Shown here piece by piece: positions 33,277-43,872 of a DNA stretch of 64,000 nucleotides (position 1 is its first letter; each line of letters starts with the position of its first letter). The notes below the pieces were generated by a model. The model was not told the origin of the DNA, made no database searches, and was given only the letters and a program-made list of their open reading frames with translations. Source of the DNA: Trichaptum fuscoviolaceum (lineage: Eukaryota; Basidiomycota; Agaricomycetes; Hymenochaetales; Trichaptaceae). The stretch is taken from positions 5,761,974 through 5,825,973 of the forward strand of contig CAJSYZ010000007.1 of NCBI GenBank assembly GCA_910574455.1, written 5' to 3'. A program made the position numbers and the translations under genes.

Positions 33277-34290
33277 CACGTTCCGCCGGTGCCATCGGAT
33301 AGATCTTGCTGTACGAAGGGGTCGATCCGGGCTCCAGGTCAATTGCATGGTCAAACGGCTTCCTTTCGGGCAACCGTTCGGCCTCTGACTTCGAAAACAC
33401 CTTCGCAAACTCGCGGTACTGCGGGGGGACCATCTCCTCGAAGGACTTGTCACCCTCCTTCACTGCCGACTTCTCCGCAATCGCCTGCGACCAGGTATAC
33501 GAGGCCGCGACTTTATGCACAAAGTCCGGATTGTCCGCCACATAGAACTGCTCCGCATCATGGTAGATGTCCATGTACTTTTCGGAGTACCGAAATCCGG
33601 GGGGAATCTTCGCAAGGTCGTCAGACTCACTGTCCGACTCATCTGAGTCATCACCGACTTCCGCAACGCAGACTCTCGCATGGGGCTGCGGTCGCGGTCG
33701 CATCTGTCGACTGTTCTTGCATCGCGCGGTCCGCAACTTGCGAACGGCGCGGGGTAGCGGTTGTCCGACTTCTACGACTCTTGCCGCTTCGACAGGGCGG
33801 CATTCGTTCGGACATCGCGTGAAGCTGATGGTCTCGTCGTTCCAATCAATCTCGGGGTTATGGTGGTGTAGCCAATCTATCCCAATAATCAACGGATAGT
33901 CTCCGATGTTTGCCACTGTGGCATCGACTTCTTCTTTGTGTCCACCGATCTCCAGAGTAAGTCGGACTTGGTCTGTAATCGGACCACTCTGGTTCAGCGA
34001 ATCGTCGGCGTTGTACACCTTGATCGGTCGGTCGAGAGGACGAGTACGTAGTCCGAACTTCCGCACCAACTTCTGGTTGATAATCACCAAAAATGCACCG
34101 CAGTCTAGCAGCGCTCTCATGCTCAAAATCTTTCGGCCGTCACTTATTCTCACTGGGACATGGATGAATCGACTCAAACTCTTGTGTATTAGCGAAGTAC
34201 GATTGTACACAGAGGGATCGGACACATCATCATCTAACAGCGAAAATCGGTTCGGGGTCTTTGGCGGAACGACCGCGCGCCTAGACCCAC

Positions 34291-35571
34291 TCAAAAACCC
34301 TGACTCTTGAGAGCAGCTGCGACCGCTTTGGCGATCTCGTCAACGGTCGGAGTGCGAGCGGCATTCACGGTCGGAGTCTCGTCGCGGACTTCCTCCAGGG
34401 TCGCAGTCGGTGTCTTGGAAGCGGCGGTGGGCGCAGAGGCGGCGGACGGAGCGGTGGTCGACGAGGCGGCGGTCTGTGAAGCCACCTTCGATCGGACATT
34501 TGATTTCTTGCTCCGCTGCGGACAGTCTCGAGCCAGGTGTCCATGCTCACCACACTGGAAGCAGAGTCCGTGGCGCATCATCTCTTCGGTGCTCAAGCGG
34601 TCGATGTCCATCGCGTCGGGGTCCCGGGTCAGTCCGCGCGAAGCGGAGTGGTGTGTCTGCGAGCGGGAGCCCCAGTTCGGACTCCAGTTGTTCTGCCTGA
34701 AGCCAGTCCGACGTGCACGCAAGTCCTCATCGTATTCTCAAAGCAGTCGGACCCACTGGTCGAAGCTCTTCGTCTCAGGGATCTCCTTGCTCGCCAGATC
34801 GTAGCGGAACTGGCTGCTGAGTCCGGTCTCGAACACCAGCATCTTCCCATCCATCCCCCAGTCCACCTCCGACTCCACCAGCAACGCACGAAACTTCGCC
34901 GCATACTCCGACACCGTGTCCTTGCCCTGGCGCAGTTTCATAAGCTCCTGTCCGGCGTGGCGCTTGATGTTCGGACGTCCAAACGCGGACTGGAGGGACG
35001 CCAGGAAGAGTTCCAAGTCAATCATGAGAGCGGGGACTTCGGTGCCCTCAAGGGCGGCGGTCGTGTGCGGACGAGCCCATTGTTCAGCGGGCCCGCGGAG
35101 TAGCGAAGCAGCCCATAGACAGGCCATCGTCGGACTGCCTACAAACTCCTGGGGGCGCATCCGGACATAAAGTCGGACCTTCTGCGACCACTCCTCAAAG
35201 CTGATACTCTCTGCCTCCTTATCTTTCGGAGTACGCCCATAGAACGCGGGCGGGGCACCGACCTTCGGACCCTTGGGAGTGCGGGTCGCGCCTTCCTGCG
35301 CATTTCGGACGAACAGGTTCATGAAGTCGTGGAGGCGCTGGTTTTCGGCGGTCACTTCCTGCAGGTGTGACTGGAGAGGTCGGGTGGCATCATTGATAGC
35401 CTGGAGGACGTCTGGGGGGAGGTCTCCGCCCTGCTGGGGCGGTGGTGCGGTCTGGGCGGGAGCAGCGCCCGGAGTCGGAGTTGGAGCAGCGCCTGGCGCG
35501 GGCGCTGCTTGCGCGGGGTTGATCGGGTCAGTCATATCTTCGTCGGAGTCTTCTTGTCCGAATCTTCCCAT
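34291..35571 (-). pseudogene. Gypsy gag with one nonsense codon; ends at a -1 slippery site
   Basis: ATG at 35571. A proline/alanine-rich N-terminus precedes the Gag core (FEEWSQKVRLYVRMRPQEFV, EWARPHTT region, RQGKDTVSEYAAKFRALLVE), then a zinc knuckle CFQCGEHGHLARDC. A TGA at 34738-34740, between VRLL and EYDED, interrupts it; CGA to TGA is the likely change. The frame ends at TGA 34291-34293 directly after GGGTTTT (34294-34300), and the pol frame is -1 relative to it. Confidence 0.85.
34294..34300 (-). promoter_or_regulatory. Probable -1 ribosomal frameshift site between Gypsy gag and pol
   Basis: The minus strand reads CAG GGT TTT TGA in the gag frame. GGGTTTT fits the X XXY YYZ slippery pattern. 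A -1 slip gives GGG TTT TTG AGT, which enters the pol frame exactly where it becomes open. I have not tested for a downstream pseudoknot. Confidence 0.65.
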
Positions 35572-35635
35572 TCAGAGGGATCAAAAATCGGTCGGTGCAA
35601 TCGCAGGGCGTCGAAAGAACAAACTTTTGGCCTAA

Positions 35636-36211
35636 TGTTACGACCTAGAGTGGTTCCTTCGCTTTCGAGACCCTGAATCAGACACGGACGACGATCGGAC
35701 GCAATGAGCGGTGGTTCTCACTCTGAGAAGCACTTTACAAGTCAATTAAGCTATTCTACACATCAGAGCTAAAGATAAACACATCACCTGAGAAGCACTT
35801 TACAAGAGGCCAAAAGTGGAGTGCTTCGCAGGGGGATCCGCGGTTTTGATGAACAAAGGTAAAAACTATACAGTACCAAGCCACTGGACCCTGATCCGAC
35901 TAGGTCCGACCTATACCGCTGACGTAAGTCGGAGTTCGGGGTCCCGCTCTAGTCGGGGTCCCGCATCGGTAGAGCGGAGGTTCGAGTCGGAGTGGCGGAA
36001 GAAAGAAAGAAAAGAGAATTGCTTGCAGGGCGCTTGTCCTAGCGGCCTGCAAACATACAGGCAAGTAATCTACGCAAAAAGGAAGAGAATCGGAGTCAAA
36101 GAAAGTCCGGTTTCGGACCGGACATGTCGGGGATCCGACTCGGAGTATGATCGTAAAAGAAAATAAAGGAAAAATAAAAGAAATAAAATAACCTGAGGCG
36201 GATTCCTGACA
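35636..36211 (-). repeat. 5' LTR of the Gypsy element
   Basis: 576 bp, partner of 20878-21453. Gag starts about 65 bp inside it. Confidence 0.9.
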
Positions 36212-36212
36212 G

Positions 36213-36371
36213 AGAGCACCGACAATCTTCGTCAAGGTTAATGAAGTGACAAAGGTCGAGGAGGTACCCAAGGAGCAGCACGCGGAGAGATCTATTGCGA
36301 GACTCCCCGAGAACGAGCTCGACCCTGATCCCAAGCTCCTGAAGTTCATCGACTATTACCCAAACTACTGA
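36213..36371 (+). pseudogene. C-terminal exon fragment of an unknown host gene
   Basis: Directly after the Gypsy LTR, 52 codons are open: PTIFVKVNEVTKVEEVPKEQ, then AERSIARLPENELDPDPKLL and KFIDYYPNY before a TGA. It looks like the end of a protein cut by the Gypsy boundary. I do not recognise it, and it is not a continuation of the KDZ gene at the other boundary. Nothing else is supported up to 36690. Confidence 0.35.
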
Positions 36372-37299
36372 CTTCATGCCGGATTTCGATTGACGCAGCT
36401 CGACATCCGTTCCTATTCGTTTTGGATGCATGTTTCGACACTTCAAACAAGGACGAGGACCTTGATCCACTCGCATTCCTCGGCGTCTCAAGCCGCACAC
36501 GCGGTTCGGTCTATATGCGCCGCCGTAGTCACTTGTTTACCCGTGATGTCTCAGTCCCACCCTCGTTACACTTTGCCCTCTTCCTTCCTTCATTCCATTC
36601 ATTTCTACTATTCGAACATTGTGGATCACATAGTATCTTGGACTCCATGCATGTAAATTATTGTAATATTTAGTAGAATTTCTTGTATGTGTTGTAGATA
36701 GAGCATGACACGGGTGCACCTGCAGGTGTACCCGGATCCGCGAAGCGCAGGTACCTGCGCAAAAAAACTGATACCTGGATCCGACCCGGAACCGTGGGAA
36801 GCGGATCCGGGTCTACCTGGACCCGTTACCTGCAGGTATTGCAGGTACCTGATAGGACCTGCAGGTAATAACTGTAAGTAGTGTAGTAATAAGATAGAAA
36901 CATAATTAATAACATACCATGTATCCTGGAGGTGGACAGCCTTGCATGGACCACGACCAGTCGAAAGGGCTGGCGGAGAGACGACTGCCTCGCCGCCAGA
37001 GGATTCGGGCTTGGTCGAATCTGGATGGGCTTGAAGAGGGCGAGGAGGCGGCGGAACTGGATGATGGCGGTGAGCGCCAAGGGTTTGCGATGGTGGAAGT
37101 TGGCCAACGATGCGTACCGCTTGTGGGGCCGCATCATGAGTACAGGCGACGGTGGGTGTTGCGGATGCTGGACGAGCGGCATGTTGAAGGCGACGAGCGG
37201 GATCAATGGTGAGATTAGTGCGAAGAAGGTAAGAAAAAAGCAAGAAAAAGATGTACCAGAAGACCACTTCAACCTCTGCAGTACGAGATTCTAGCTTGA

Positions 37300-37720
37300 T
37301 CTTCGCCGCGTCTGCTTTGCGGTCGTCCGCGCGGACGAAAGACAAGCGCGCAGTTGGCGAGGAGGCGATCATGGCGCATGTTGTCATCGTAGTAGGCGGC
37401 TTCGAGACTTTCGAGTTAACTTGCATACTTCGAGAAAGTGTGTGCTCGAATGATGGGACTGTCTTGCACATGCGCGCTGCGTCAAAGGCACCCTCCGTCT
37501 GTTGCGCAGGCACACCGCGGCCATAGAGCAAGATGTCGAGCTCAGAGAGGTTGGGACATACGACGACTGCACAAGCGAAGGAGTGGTGAGGAACCTGATC
37601 TAAATGGTTGTAATCGAGTGTGATGCGCAGGCGTGCAACGGAATCTTCAACGACGGCAGCAGCAGCGGTGGCGACGGTGGCGATGATACACCCACCACTA
37701 CCAAGAAGACTACAACCACG
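37300..37720 (-). pseudogene. F-box-like fragment in hAT-like copy 2, part 2 (after element C)
   Basis: The minus strand reads VARLRITLDYNHLDQVPHHS, FACAVVVCPNLSELDILLYG, RGVPAQQTEGAFDAARMCKT and VPSF. It continues the piece at 41640-41830, from which element C separates it. The match to hAT copy 1 (CPNLYKLDISLYGR) shows both elements carry the same captured gene. Confidence 0.55.
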
Positions 37721-38159
37721 CACAAGAGCCGTACCAACTAATAATCTTATAGATCCGCGATAATTATCGCAACCCGTTTCTAAAGTTATCGCGGTAACGG
37801 GACCATAGCTTTTTTGGCCTGTGCGGCAGCTTAATGCCGGGGTGCCGCCTCACGGCACCTCACGGCATGCATCCCGCGTCAGGGACCAGGCTGAATTCGG
37901 TAATACAGCCTGGTTTTGACCACTGGCGCAATTGCTACGCGATAATTTCGCTACCAAGGCCTAGCCCCTCATAATTTGATATAAAATAGCTTCTAGTTAT
38001 TACTATAGGTTAATTTTTTTAATTTGCAATATGATGTCACCGTAAATTACAATTAATGTTGCGACACTGCGCGAAGGTAAGCGCCGGCGCTTACAACGGT
38101 GTCGTGCGCGCGCGTCGTCCTTATCCTTTTCTCCCACTTTCACGACCACTGGGTCGTCG

Positions 38160-38191
<32 letters not shown>

Positions 38192-38219
38192 GTCTCAGTT
38201 TTACTCTTTTTCAATCTAT

Positions 38220-38985
38220 GCTAGAAGAATATCAACGCAATCTAACTTGCGTAGGAGGAGCAGGAAGGCCGTAAATGCGGCTGGTGTGTAATTCTTAATT
38301 TTGCATTTAGATGGAGCTAACCTTTTGCTCGACTCATAGTTGCGACGTGAACCTTTCCCTCATCTTCATAGCAAGAACGTCAACGATACCACAGGACGCT
38401 GTCCATGCCTATCATTCCTCCGCTTTCCCAAACCCAAGCACAGCAGCAGCATCAAATCCAAGCAAGCTCAACTTCCTTCGCTGCAAACACAACAATCGCA
38501 ACAATCGTAACAATCGCAGCGTCGGCAGCGACAATCGCCTTCGTCCAGGATCCTCATTCCAAAAACCTGGTCAACAGTCGTACCAGGGCGCTCGCGAGAG
38601 TTAAACGGTTCGAATTCCGAACAGTGTGCTCCCCGGCCTAATCCCCATCGACATCTCGTACATTCTCATAGCTTCTCCTCTGCATCTGCTCTTCAGCAAC
38701 AGCAACAGCACGCGCAAGCACTCGGCTTTGTGCGTCCGATACTGGTTGCCGTCTGAGTTCCTGGTTCGAACTACTGTCTTCGTGACAGTGAGCGCTGGAC
38801 GATGACGACGATCTGGCTACTGATACTGAGCTTTCTGATTTGCGTGCGCCGTTTCCTTTGAACGACGCAAGCGCAGCAAATGAAGCAGAAGGTATGTCAA
38901 TTCCCTTGAATCCGTTCTACCAAATGCACCTCAACTCTGGGGAATAGCCTTTGCGACTGCGCGCGATCTTCGTGATCAGCGGCTT
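38220..38985 (+). pseudogene. Glutamine-rich unknown protein, copy in element C
   Basis: It aligns with the reading lines in A and B but has no ATG (ATA), frame breaks and a shorter glutamine tract. An acidic stretch LDDDDDLATDTELSDLRAPF precedes the conserved end NSLESVLPNAPQLWGIAFAT, with ARDLRDQRLCKG and a TAA. No domain is recognised. Confidence 0.4.
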
Positions 38986-40199
38986 TGCAAAGGTTAATCC
39001 TAGTATGTTTTTTCTCTTTTTCTTTGTATTTAAATCATGTATAATATAACTTAAATTTGATCTATAATATACATACATTTGAACAACAAAAAAACGGCGT
39101 GCAAGGAGTAAATGATGTGATTTTTAGACGTTGTCGAAGGTGTCCTTCGACACGTCGTCGTCCTCGAAGTTGAGTCCGGCGATTCCCGGAGCATTCATCC
39201 GAGGCATCGCCGGACATCCTTTTTCTCCATATTAAAACAAGAGCTCGAGAATATCTCAGGCACATTATACCATGCAGTAACGATAAGTATAATGTAAATT
39301 GTCATATTTATTTTAATAGCATTTATGTACTTTGTTGCTGTGTAACAAGCAAAACAGTGGTACAAAGTGCTGTTCCAGCAGTAGTTATTCATTTGTATAT
39401 TTTTCAGTGCATTTGAGACTTCTATAATTTGTAAAATAGAGCTACTATACATTATATAGAAGTCTAAAACAGAATTGAGCGAAAAGATAGAGTGGAAGTA
39501 GTTGAACTCGAAAGTGGTGCTTCGAATGCATCACTTCGAGTGAAACTTGTACACATGTGCTCCACTCTCGCACTGATTTGTGTACTTCACAACTGTTTTC
39601 TCGGTAACTTCCATTCTAACACCTGATTTTGTTTCATTAGATCCTCTTGTATTGCTATGTAACATATTAATATTTTTAAATCATCATTAATTTAGTGAAA
39701 CTAGCTGCAAATGTTGAATTTTGACTCAAAAGTGCTCAAAATGGCTAATTTTAGAGATTGTTTCATTTTTGTAGGCTTTTGTAAATCTAGATTAATGCTC
39801 ATACTTTTTCTAGAGCTTCTCTAATGTACATAGAGTATCAAAGTAAATATTTGAAGCGAGCAGGGCAACGTAAGATAAAAGAGAAATCAGAGAATCTGAG
39901 CATATATGCATGAATCATACATTTCTATTGTAGTCGTGCTTTTTTACCCCTTGTAACACGTACTTTAGCCTCCGAGATTTTTGTGTACATACATTATCAT
40001 ATACATAATGGAATCAAACCCTGTGCCTGAGCTTTCTTTGTCTAAATTAAATTTAAAGAGTATGTTATTGATATGTTTGAAGCAGAAAAAAAGTCTGAGA
40101 TATACCATATATAGTAATTTCACGCGGTTCTCAGGGTCGTGGCGCGCTATCTGCACGCATCACGAACATCGTCTTTCTCTCTTTCTTTGCTGTTCCTCA

Positions 40200-40560
40200 A
40201 GCTCTCGAGCTATGGACGACGGGCAAGAAGGCGTTTGCTGCGCGCAAACGCCATCTTGCTTCTGCTTCCGCAGCCTCTCGCCTCTCGGGCGCGAGCTGTA
40301 TGCTCGAAAGCGCAGCTTTCGAGACTTCAAGGCTTACTCCTACCACCTCCGCAACTCTTTGAACGGCGAGAAGCTCAAGGACAAGCTCGAGCCCATTGAC
40401 AACTCCAAGCTATAGACTGCCGTCAACAAGACGATCTCATGGCTCGAAGCCTCGGAGGAAGCATCGAAGCAGGAGTGCGAGGAGAAGCAGAAGGAGTTGG
40501 GACAGCGTCGCAAACTCCATCATGCAGAAGCTCTACTCCGGTGCGGGCGGTGACGCTCGC
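40200..40560 (+). pseudogene. Hsp70 C-terminal fragment in element C (single unit)
   Basis: The reading ARKRSFRDFKAYSYHLRNSL then NGEKLKDKLEP, TAVNKTISWLEASEEASKQE and EEKQKELG matches the Hsp70 C-terminal lid. Only one copy of the ~90-bp unit is present, against three in A and B. A TAG after DNSKL and a later shift break it. Confidence 0.8.
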
Positions 40561-41639
40561 TGATGGCTGCATCATAGGTATGTCTTCTCTTCTATGATAT
40601 ATAACGATCTTCAGATCTGACTGACAGTGGCACGTTTATCACCGCCGTTGTGCCCTAATGCACAGAGCCGTGCGTGATAAACGCTTGCGAGCTCTCACAC
40701 TCTTTCCCGTTTTCAAGAAAACCTCTCGATCCTCAAGCACATCCTCCGCAAGCAGCCCACCTTCCTCAACCTCTCCGCTTCGAAATAAGCTGAGCATCCT
40801 TGCCAAGGACAAGGAGGTTGGATGGGTAGAGAAACCCACCCGGAACTGTCTTGTGTGCCTGTGTGATCTGAGAGCGACGGAAAGTCAACACCCCGAGCCC
40901 TTCTGAGAAGATTGCACCGGTCGCCCGCAGAGACAGACAGCGGCAGCGCGTCTGGGAGCGAGAAGCAAGGGCCAGCGCGCCGCGCTATCCTCACCTGCGG
41001 TGCGCTCGTATGCCTCTGCTTTTTTTTTCACTCCGCGGGCCTGCCCAGTGGACGGCGCACCCGACGTGCAATGTACCGGCTGCGCACCACCCAACCTGGG
41101 GTGGCGGGAACGGGGTGCGCTATTCCCCGCCGCGTGCGAGCGCGCGCGCGACGCCGCCACGCGCACCGCCTAGCGTGTGCTATTTAGTATTTAAAGTATT
41201 TATTTGTAATTGTAAATAGGCCTGGACCGTAGTCCAGGTACTGTAATTTAATATAATATCTATTTCAAATGAGTATGGGGCCCTGCTGCGCTGCTGGGCA
41301 AAGCCCTGACATGGCTGCGTCGGCACGCGCGGCCCAGGCAGAGCTGAAAGGCAGAACAAGCTGCCGAAGGCCTGCCGAAGTTATCGCGGTAACTTCAGAA
41401 ACGGGTTGCGATAATTATCGCATATCTATAAGATTATTAGTTGGTACTGGTGCGCACAAGGCATCTCCCACTCCGACACCTACGCCGACCCCCACGCTGA
41501 CGCCAACTTCAACGAAGCACACTACTTCGACACACTCCTCGTCGTCTCAAGAAACGCCGACGTCGCACAGCAGCTCTAGCCACAGCACCACACCCACTAG
41601 CCACTCTCCTTCGACAACGTCGACGGTCGCTTCAAGCTC

Positions 41640-41830
41640 GCGGCCGTGTTCCGTCTTGCGGTCAACCGCGCGGGCGAAGGACTGACGGAAAAGCAGACTC
41701 TGTGCTGGAGTCGACCTCGCCTGGCAGACAAGCGCGCAGTTGGTGGGGAGGCGGTCATTGGGCTCGAGGTTGTTGCTGTGGTCGGCAGCCAGTATAACTT
41801 CCATAGGGAGCCTCGAGATAGCTCAGAGTT
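41640..41830 (-). pseudogene. F-box-like fragment in hAT-like copy 2, part 1
   Basis: The minus strand reads NLEPNDRLPTNCALVCQARS, TPAQSLLFRQ and FARAVDRKTEHGRELEATV. The pattern (VCRAW...AQ.LLF) is typical of the segment after an F-box in Agaricomycete F-box proteins. It continues at 37720. Confidence 0.55.
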
Positions 41831-42139
41831 GAGTGGAAAGATGGTGAAAGTAGTGGTACATTGTTGCGTTCGTCGCACTCAAGATGAGTGCAAGTGATTT
41901 ACCGGGTACTTGCAGGTACCCGGCCAGGTACCTGGGCAAAAAAAATCCAAACCTGGATCCGCAGGTAAGCGTGGGAATCAGGTACCTGCGTGCGGGTGCA
42001 CCTGGAACCGCAGGTATTTTGGCCCAGGTACCTGCAGGTACCCACGGATAACCTGCACCCGTGTCATGCTCTAGTTGTAGATACGCTCAATGCACTCTTG
42101 TTATCTGGAATTTCATTTGTGACCTGAAGACATTGAACT

Positions 42140-42680
42140 CATCAACTTAATGACAGAGCGCCAACTCTACTTACAAATTAGTAAGTCAATCTACCTTTTG
42201 TGTGGATCGACTCAAAGACTGATGCATACCTTTCACAAACTAGGTGTATTCCACCTGTTACATTTGCGGCAAAGTAAGAAATGCAAACTCTCTCAGTGAT
42301 GTCCGAGTTGTTGTAAGACATAGGCAGATGCTGGTAAAGTGGATGGATTCATGTGCGAGTTCACAAGTCGACATAAGGTACAAGAAAGAGATGTATGAGA
42401 GTATATGCACTGGAAAGGAGAGTAATCTTGACTATGCGATCTGTTGCAATTCATATTGACGAACTATTCCATTCAGCAAACCCTTCCTGCGGCTGAGGCC
42501 ACCCGGATGCAGTCTAAGGACAGTGTCCATCCCCTTCCTGCGGCTGAGGCCACCCGGATGCAGTCTAAGGACAGCGTCCATCCCCTTCCTGCGGCTGAGG
42601 CCACCCGGACGCAGTCTGAGGACACGTCTGATCCCCTCCTTGACCCTCTGGTTTCGACTTTGCGTAATAGTGCAGTGTAA
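42140..42680 (+). other. Possible small gene with a 17-residue tandem repeat
   Basis: Three 51-bp units (about 42483-42625) encode LPAAEATRMQSKDSVHP repeated in frame, ending in DPLVSTLRNSAV and a TAA at 42680. Upstream pieces (YSTCYICGKVRNANSLSDV) may belong to other exons, but I could not build a secure model. The period is a multiple of three, which favours coding. No family is recognised. Confidence 0.35.
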
Positions 42681-42895
42681 TGCGGTGGAGGTCTGAACGC
42701 CGAGGCTGTTTAGGACAACGTAAGTTACGAAATTAGAGGCTGTTCAATACATTCACTGACATTTGAATAGGTGACTGTCTTGGTAAACAAGGGTCCACCA
42801 TAAGCGAGATACGACGCGGGACTCATAAATGTGTATAGGGTGCGACCTTTCTCCGTAAGCCTTTAGTCTCTACACTTCCTCACCTCACCATTAAC

Positions 42896-43571
42896 ATGGA
42901 ATCCATTACAATAACGCGCAGTGTCTTGCAAGTTATGCCTGCCATTCGGATCCTACCCGGCGCGAATGATTACATTTCATATGCTTGTTTCGACGCGCTC
43001 ATGGACGAGATCACGTTTTATCGATTTCGAAGGGCGTTCTACACGCAATCGGCCCATTGTCCGTGCAACGGACGCCATATCGTTATCATGTCGAGCGGAG
43101 AAGTCACTTTCCGTCAAATGGGATTACTTTACATGATAGTAAGTACATTATAGGAGTATATTGTATGCGACATTAACACGTGATATACAGTGCATGGTCG
43201 ACTCGCCATTGACATCAAACAAAACACTCTTTTCTCGCCAGCTTGCGCAGGTCAGACGCCAGCATCTTGTGGCCAGTCTTGTTCGATTGTACCAATTGAA
43301 CCCCACAGCGATACCCGGGGAATTACCGAACGCAGAAATGTTAGGGCGTCTCAACCATTTGCTTGCGTCGTTGGGGGGTCCTCCTGAACCTCGACAGTAC
43401 GCGCCCGAGTTGATGCCGCCGAATCCCCCTAACATTCTTATGGCGGAGAATACCGGAAGGGTCGGAGCTGAGACAAGTGCTTACGACGGTGACGTGAGCG
43501 ACAATGAAAGTTGGACCTCACTTGACTATAATGAAGCCGAATCAGAATTCGATGATGATATGGCACAGTAG
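42896..43571 (+). CDS. Small unknown protein, paralog 1 (207 aa)
   Basis: Exons 42896-43138 and 43191-43571 join in frame across a GT-AG intron. The protein has a cysteine pair in AHCPCNGRHIVIMSSGEV, then a region VRRQHLVASLVRLYQLN...LPNAEMLGRLNHLLASL and an acidic tail. The next gene has the same layout: the intron falls after the same position (GLLYMI / GIIYFV), a cysteine opens exon 2, and ERRELISKLVLIY...SSAEMLRSLNDLMDSL aligns. They are tandem paralogs. I recognise no domain. Confidence 0.7.
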
Positions 43572-43872
43572 ATGTTCGTAGACTAGCTTACTATTTTTTC
43601 ACTTCAATTCTAATTGAATTTACTCGGATTTCTACTCTAGCTTGATACTTAATGTCCCGGGAAAATTTTCGCGATGGGTACGCTGCTACGGATCTCTACT
43701 CAAATATTTTCTGAAATTCCCAAAACAACTCTTTAGTCACCTAGCAAGTGCCCGACCCTGGACAAGGCAAATGAATAGAGGTAAGCCATAATACAAATGG
43801 CACAACAGATCGCTTTGCTCACCCTCCCCTCTATCCTTTCCTTTGCTGCCGTCTCGTCTGAATCTCTGGACT

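Larger units (their letters stand above)
21476..34294 (-). pseudogene. Gypsy pol polyprotein, interrupted twice
   Basis: It begins in the -1 frame relative to gag at 34294. A protease-like LLDCGAFLVI precedes the reverse transcriptase. The gag-only element interrupts at YPMAPAERAA / [20 protein letters not shown], and element B interrupts after [12 protein letters not shown]. The line resumes with TVMTFGLTNAPAMFQRMMNE, catalytic YLDD, RNase H (FILECDASDFATGAVLSQ), the integrase HHCC finger and the integrase core (VVVDRLTKQAHFIPT, ISDRGTQFVSRF, GQTERVNQELEQYLR), ending in a chromodomain (EVLNSRRSGRGRTLQYLVRW). The usual first core aspartate (MDFI) is asparagine here (SCNFITQLP). The 871-residue block 21476-24091 is otherwise open. 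Confidence 0.9.
20878..36211 (-). mobile_element. Gypsy chromovirus LTR retrotransposon with two nested insertions
   Basis: LTRs of 576 bp at 20878-21453 (3') and 35636-36211 (5') begin TGTCAGGAATCC and end GGTCGTAACA on the minus strand; they differ at roughly a dozen positions by eye. A purine tract GGAGGGGGATAA abuts the 3' LTR. Gag, protease, reverse transcriptase, RNase H, integrase and a chromodomain are present in that order. Subtracting the gag-only element (31746-33271) and element B (23969-31431) leaves a normal ~6.3-kb chromovirus. The 5-bp flanks differ (GAACG against GAGAG), so no target duplication is visible. Confidence 0.9.
37718..41460 (+). mobile_element. Element C: MULE-like TIR element inside the hAT-like element
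   Basis: The element is 37727-41451 (3.7 kb), with the same ends as element A. The 9-bp flanks are ACGCACAAG and GCGCACAAG, 8 of 9 identical. It holds the glutamine-rich ORF (about 38220-38985), the conserved short exon (about 39125-39220, minus) and one Hsp70 fragment (40290-40560). It carries no nested element, so it is the cleanest copy for defining the family. Confidence 0.85.
36691..42081. mobile_element. hAT-like non-autonomous element, copy 2, containing element C
   Basis: The element is 36699-42073 with TIR TAGAGCATGACACGGGTG and exact 8-bp duplications GTTGTAGA (36691-36698, 42074-42081). Without element C it is about 1.65 kb, similar to copy 1. Subterminal GGTACCTGCAGG-type repeats fill both ends. 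It carries F-box-like coding on the minus strand, split by element C. No transposase is seen. Confidence 0.85.

Noticed and set aside
36626..37723. 365-residue open frame on the minus strand
   Set aside because: It runs across the hAT-like end and its subterminal repeats; only the central F-box-like piece has family resemblance, and the rest is translated repeat DNA.
38160..38190. (CT)n run in element C
   Set aside because: Ordinary microsatellite; the matching place in A and B is also CT-rich.
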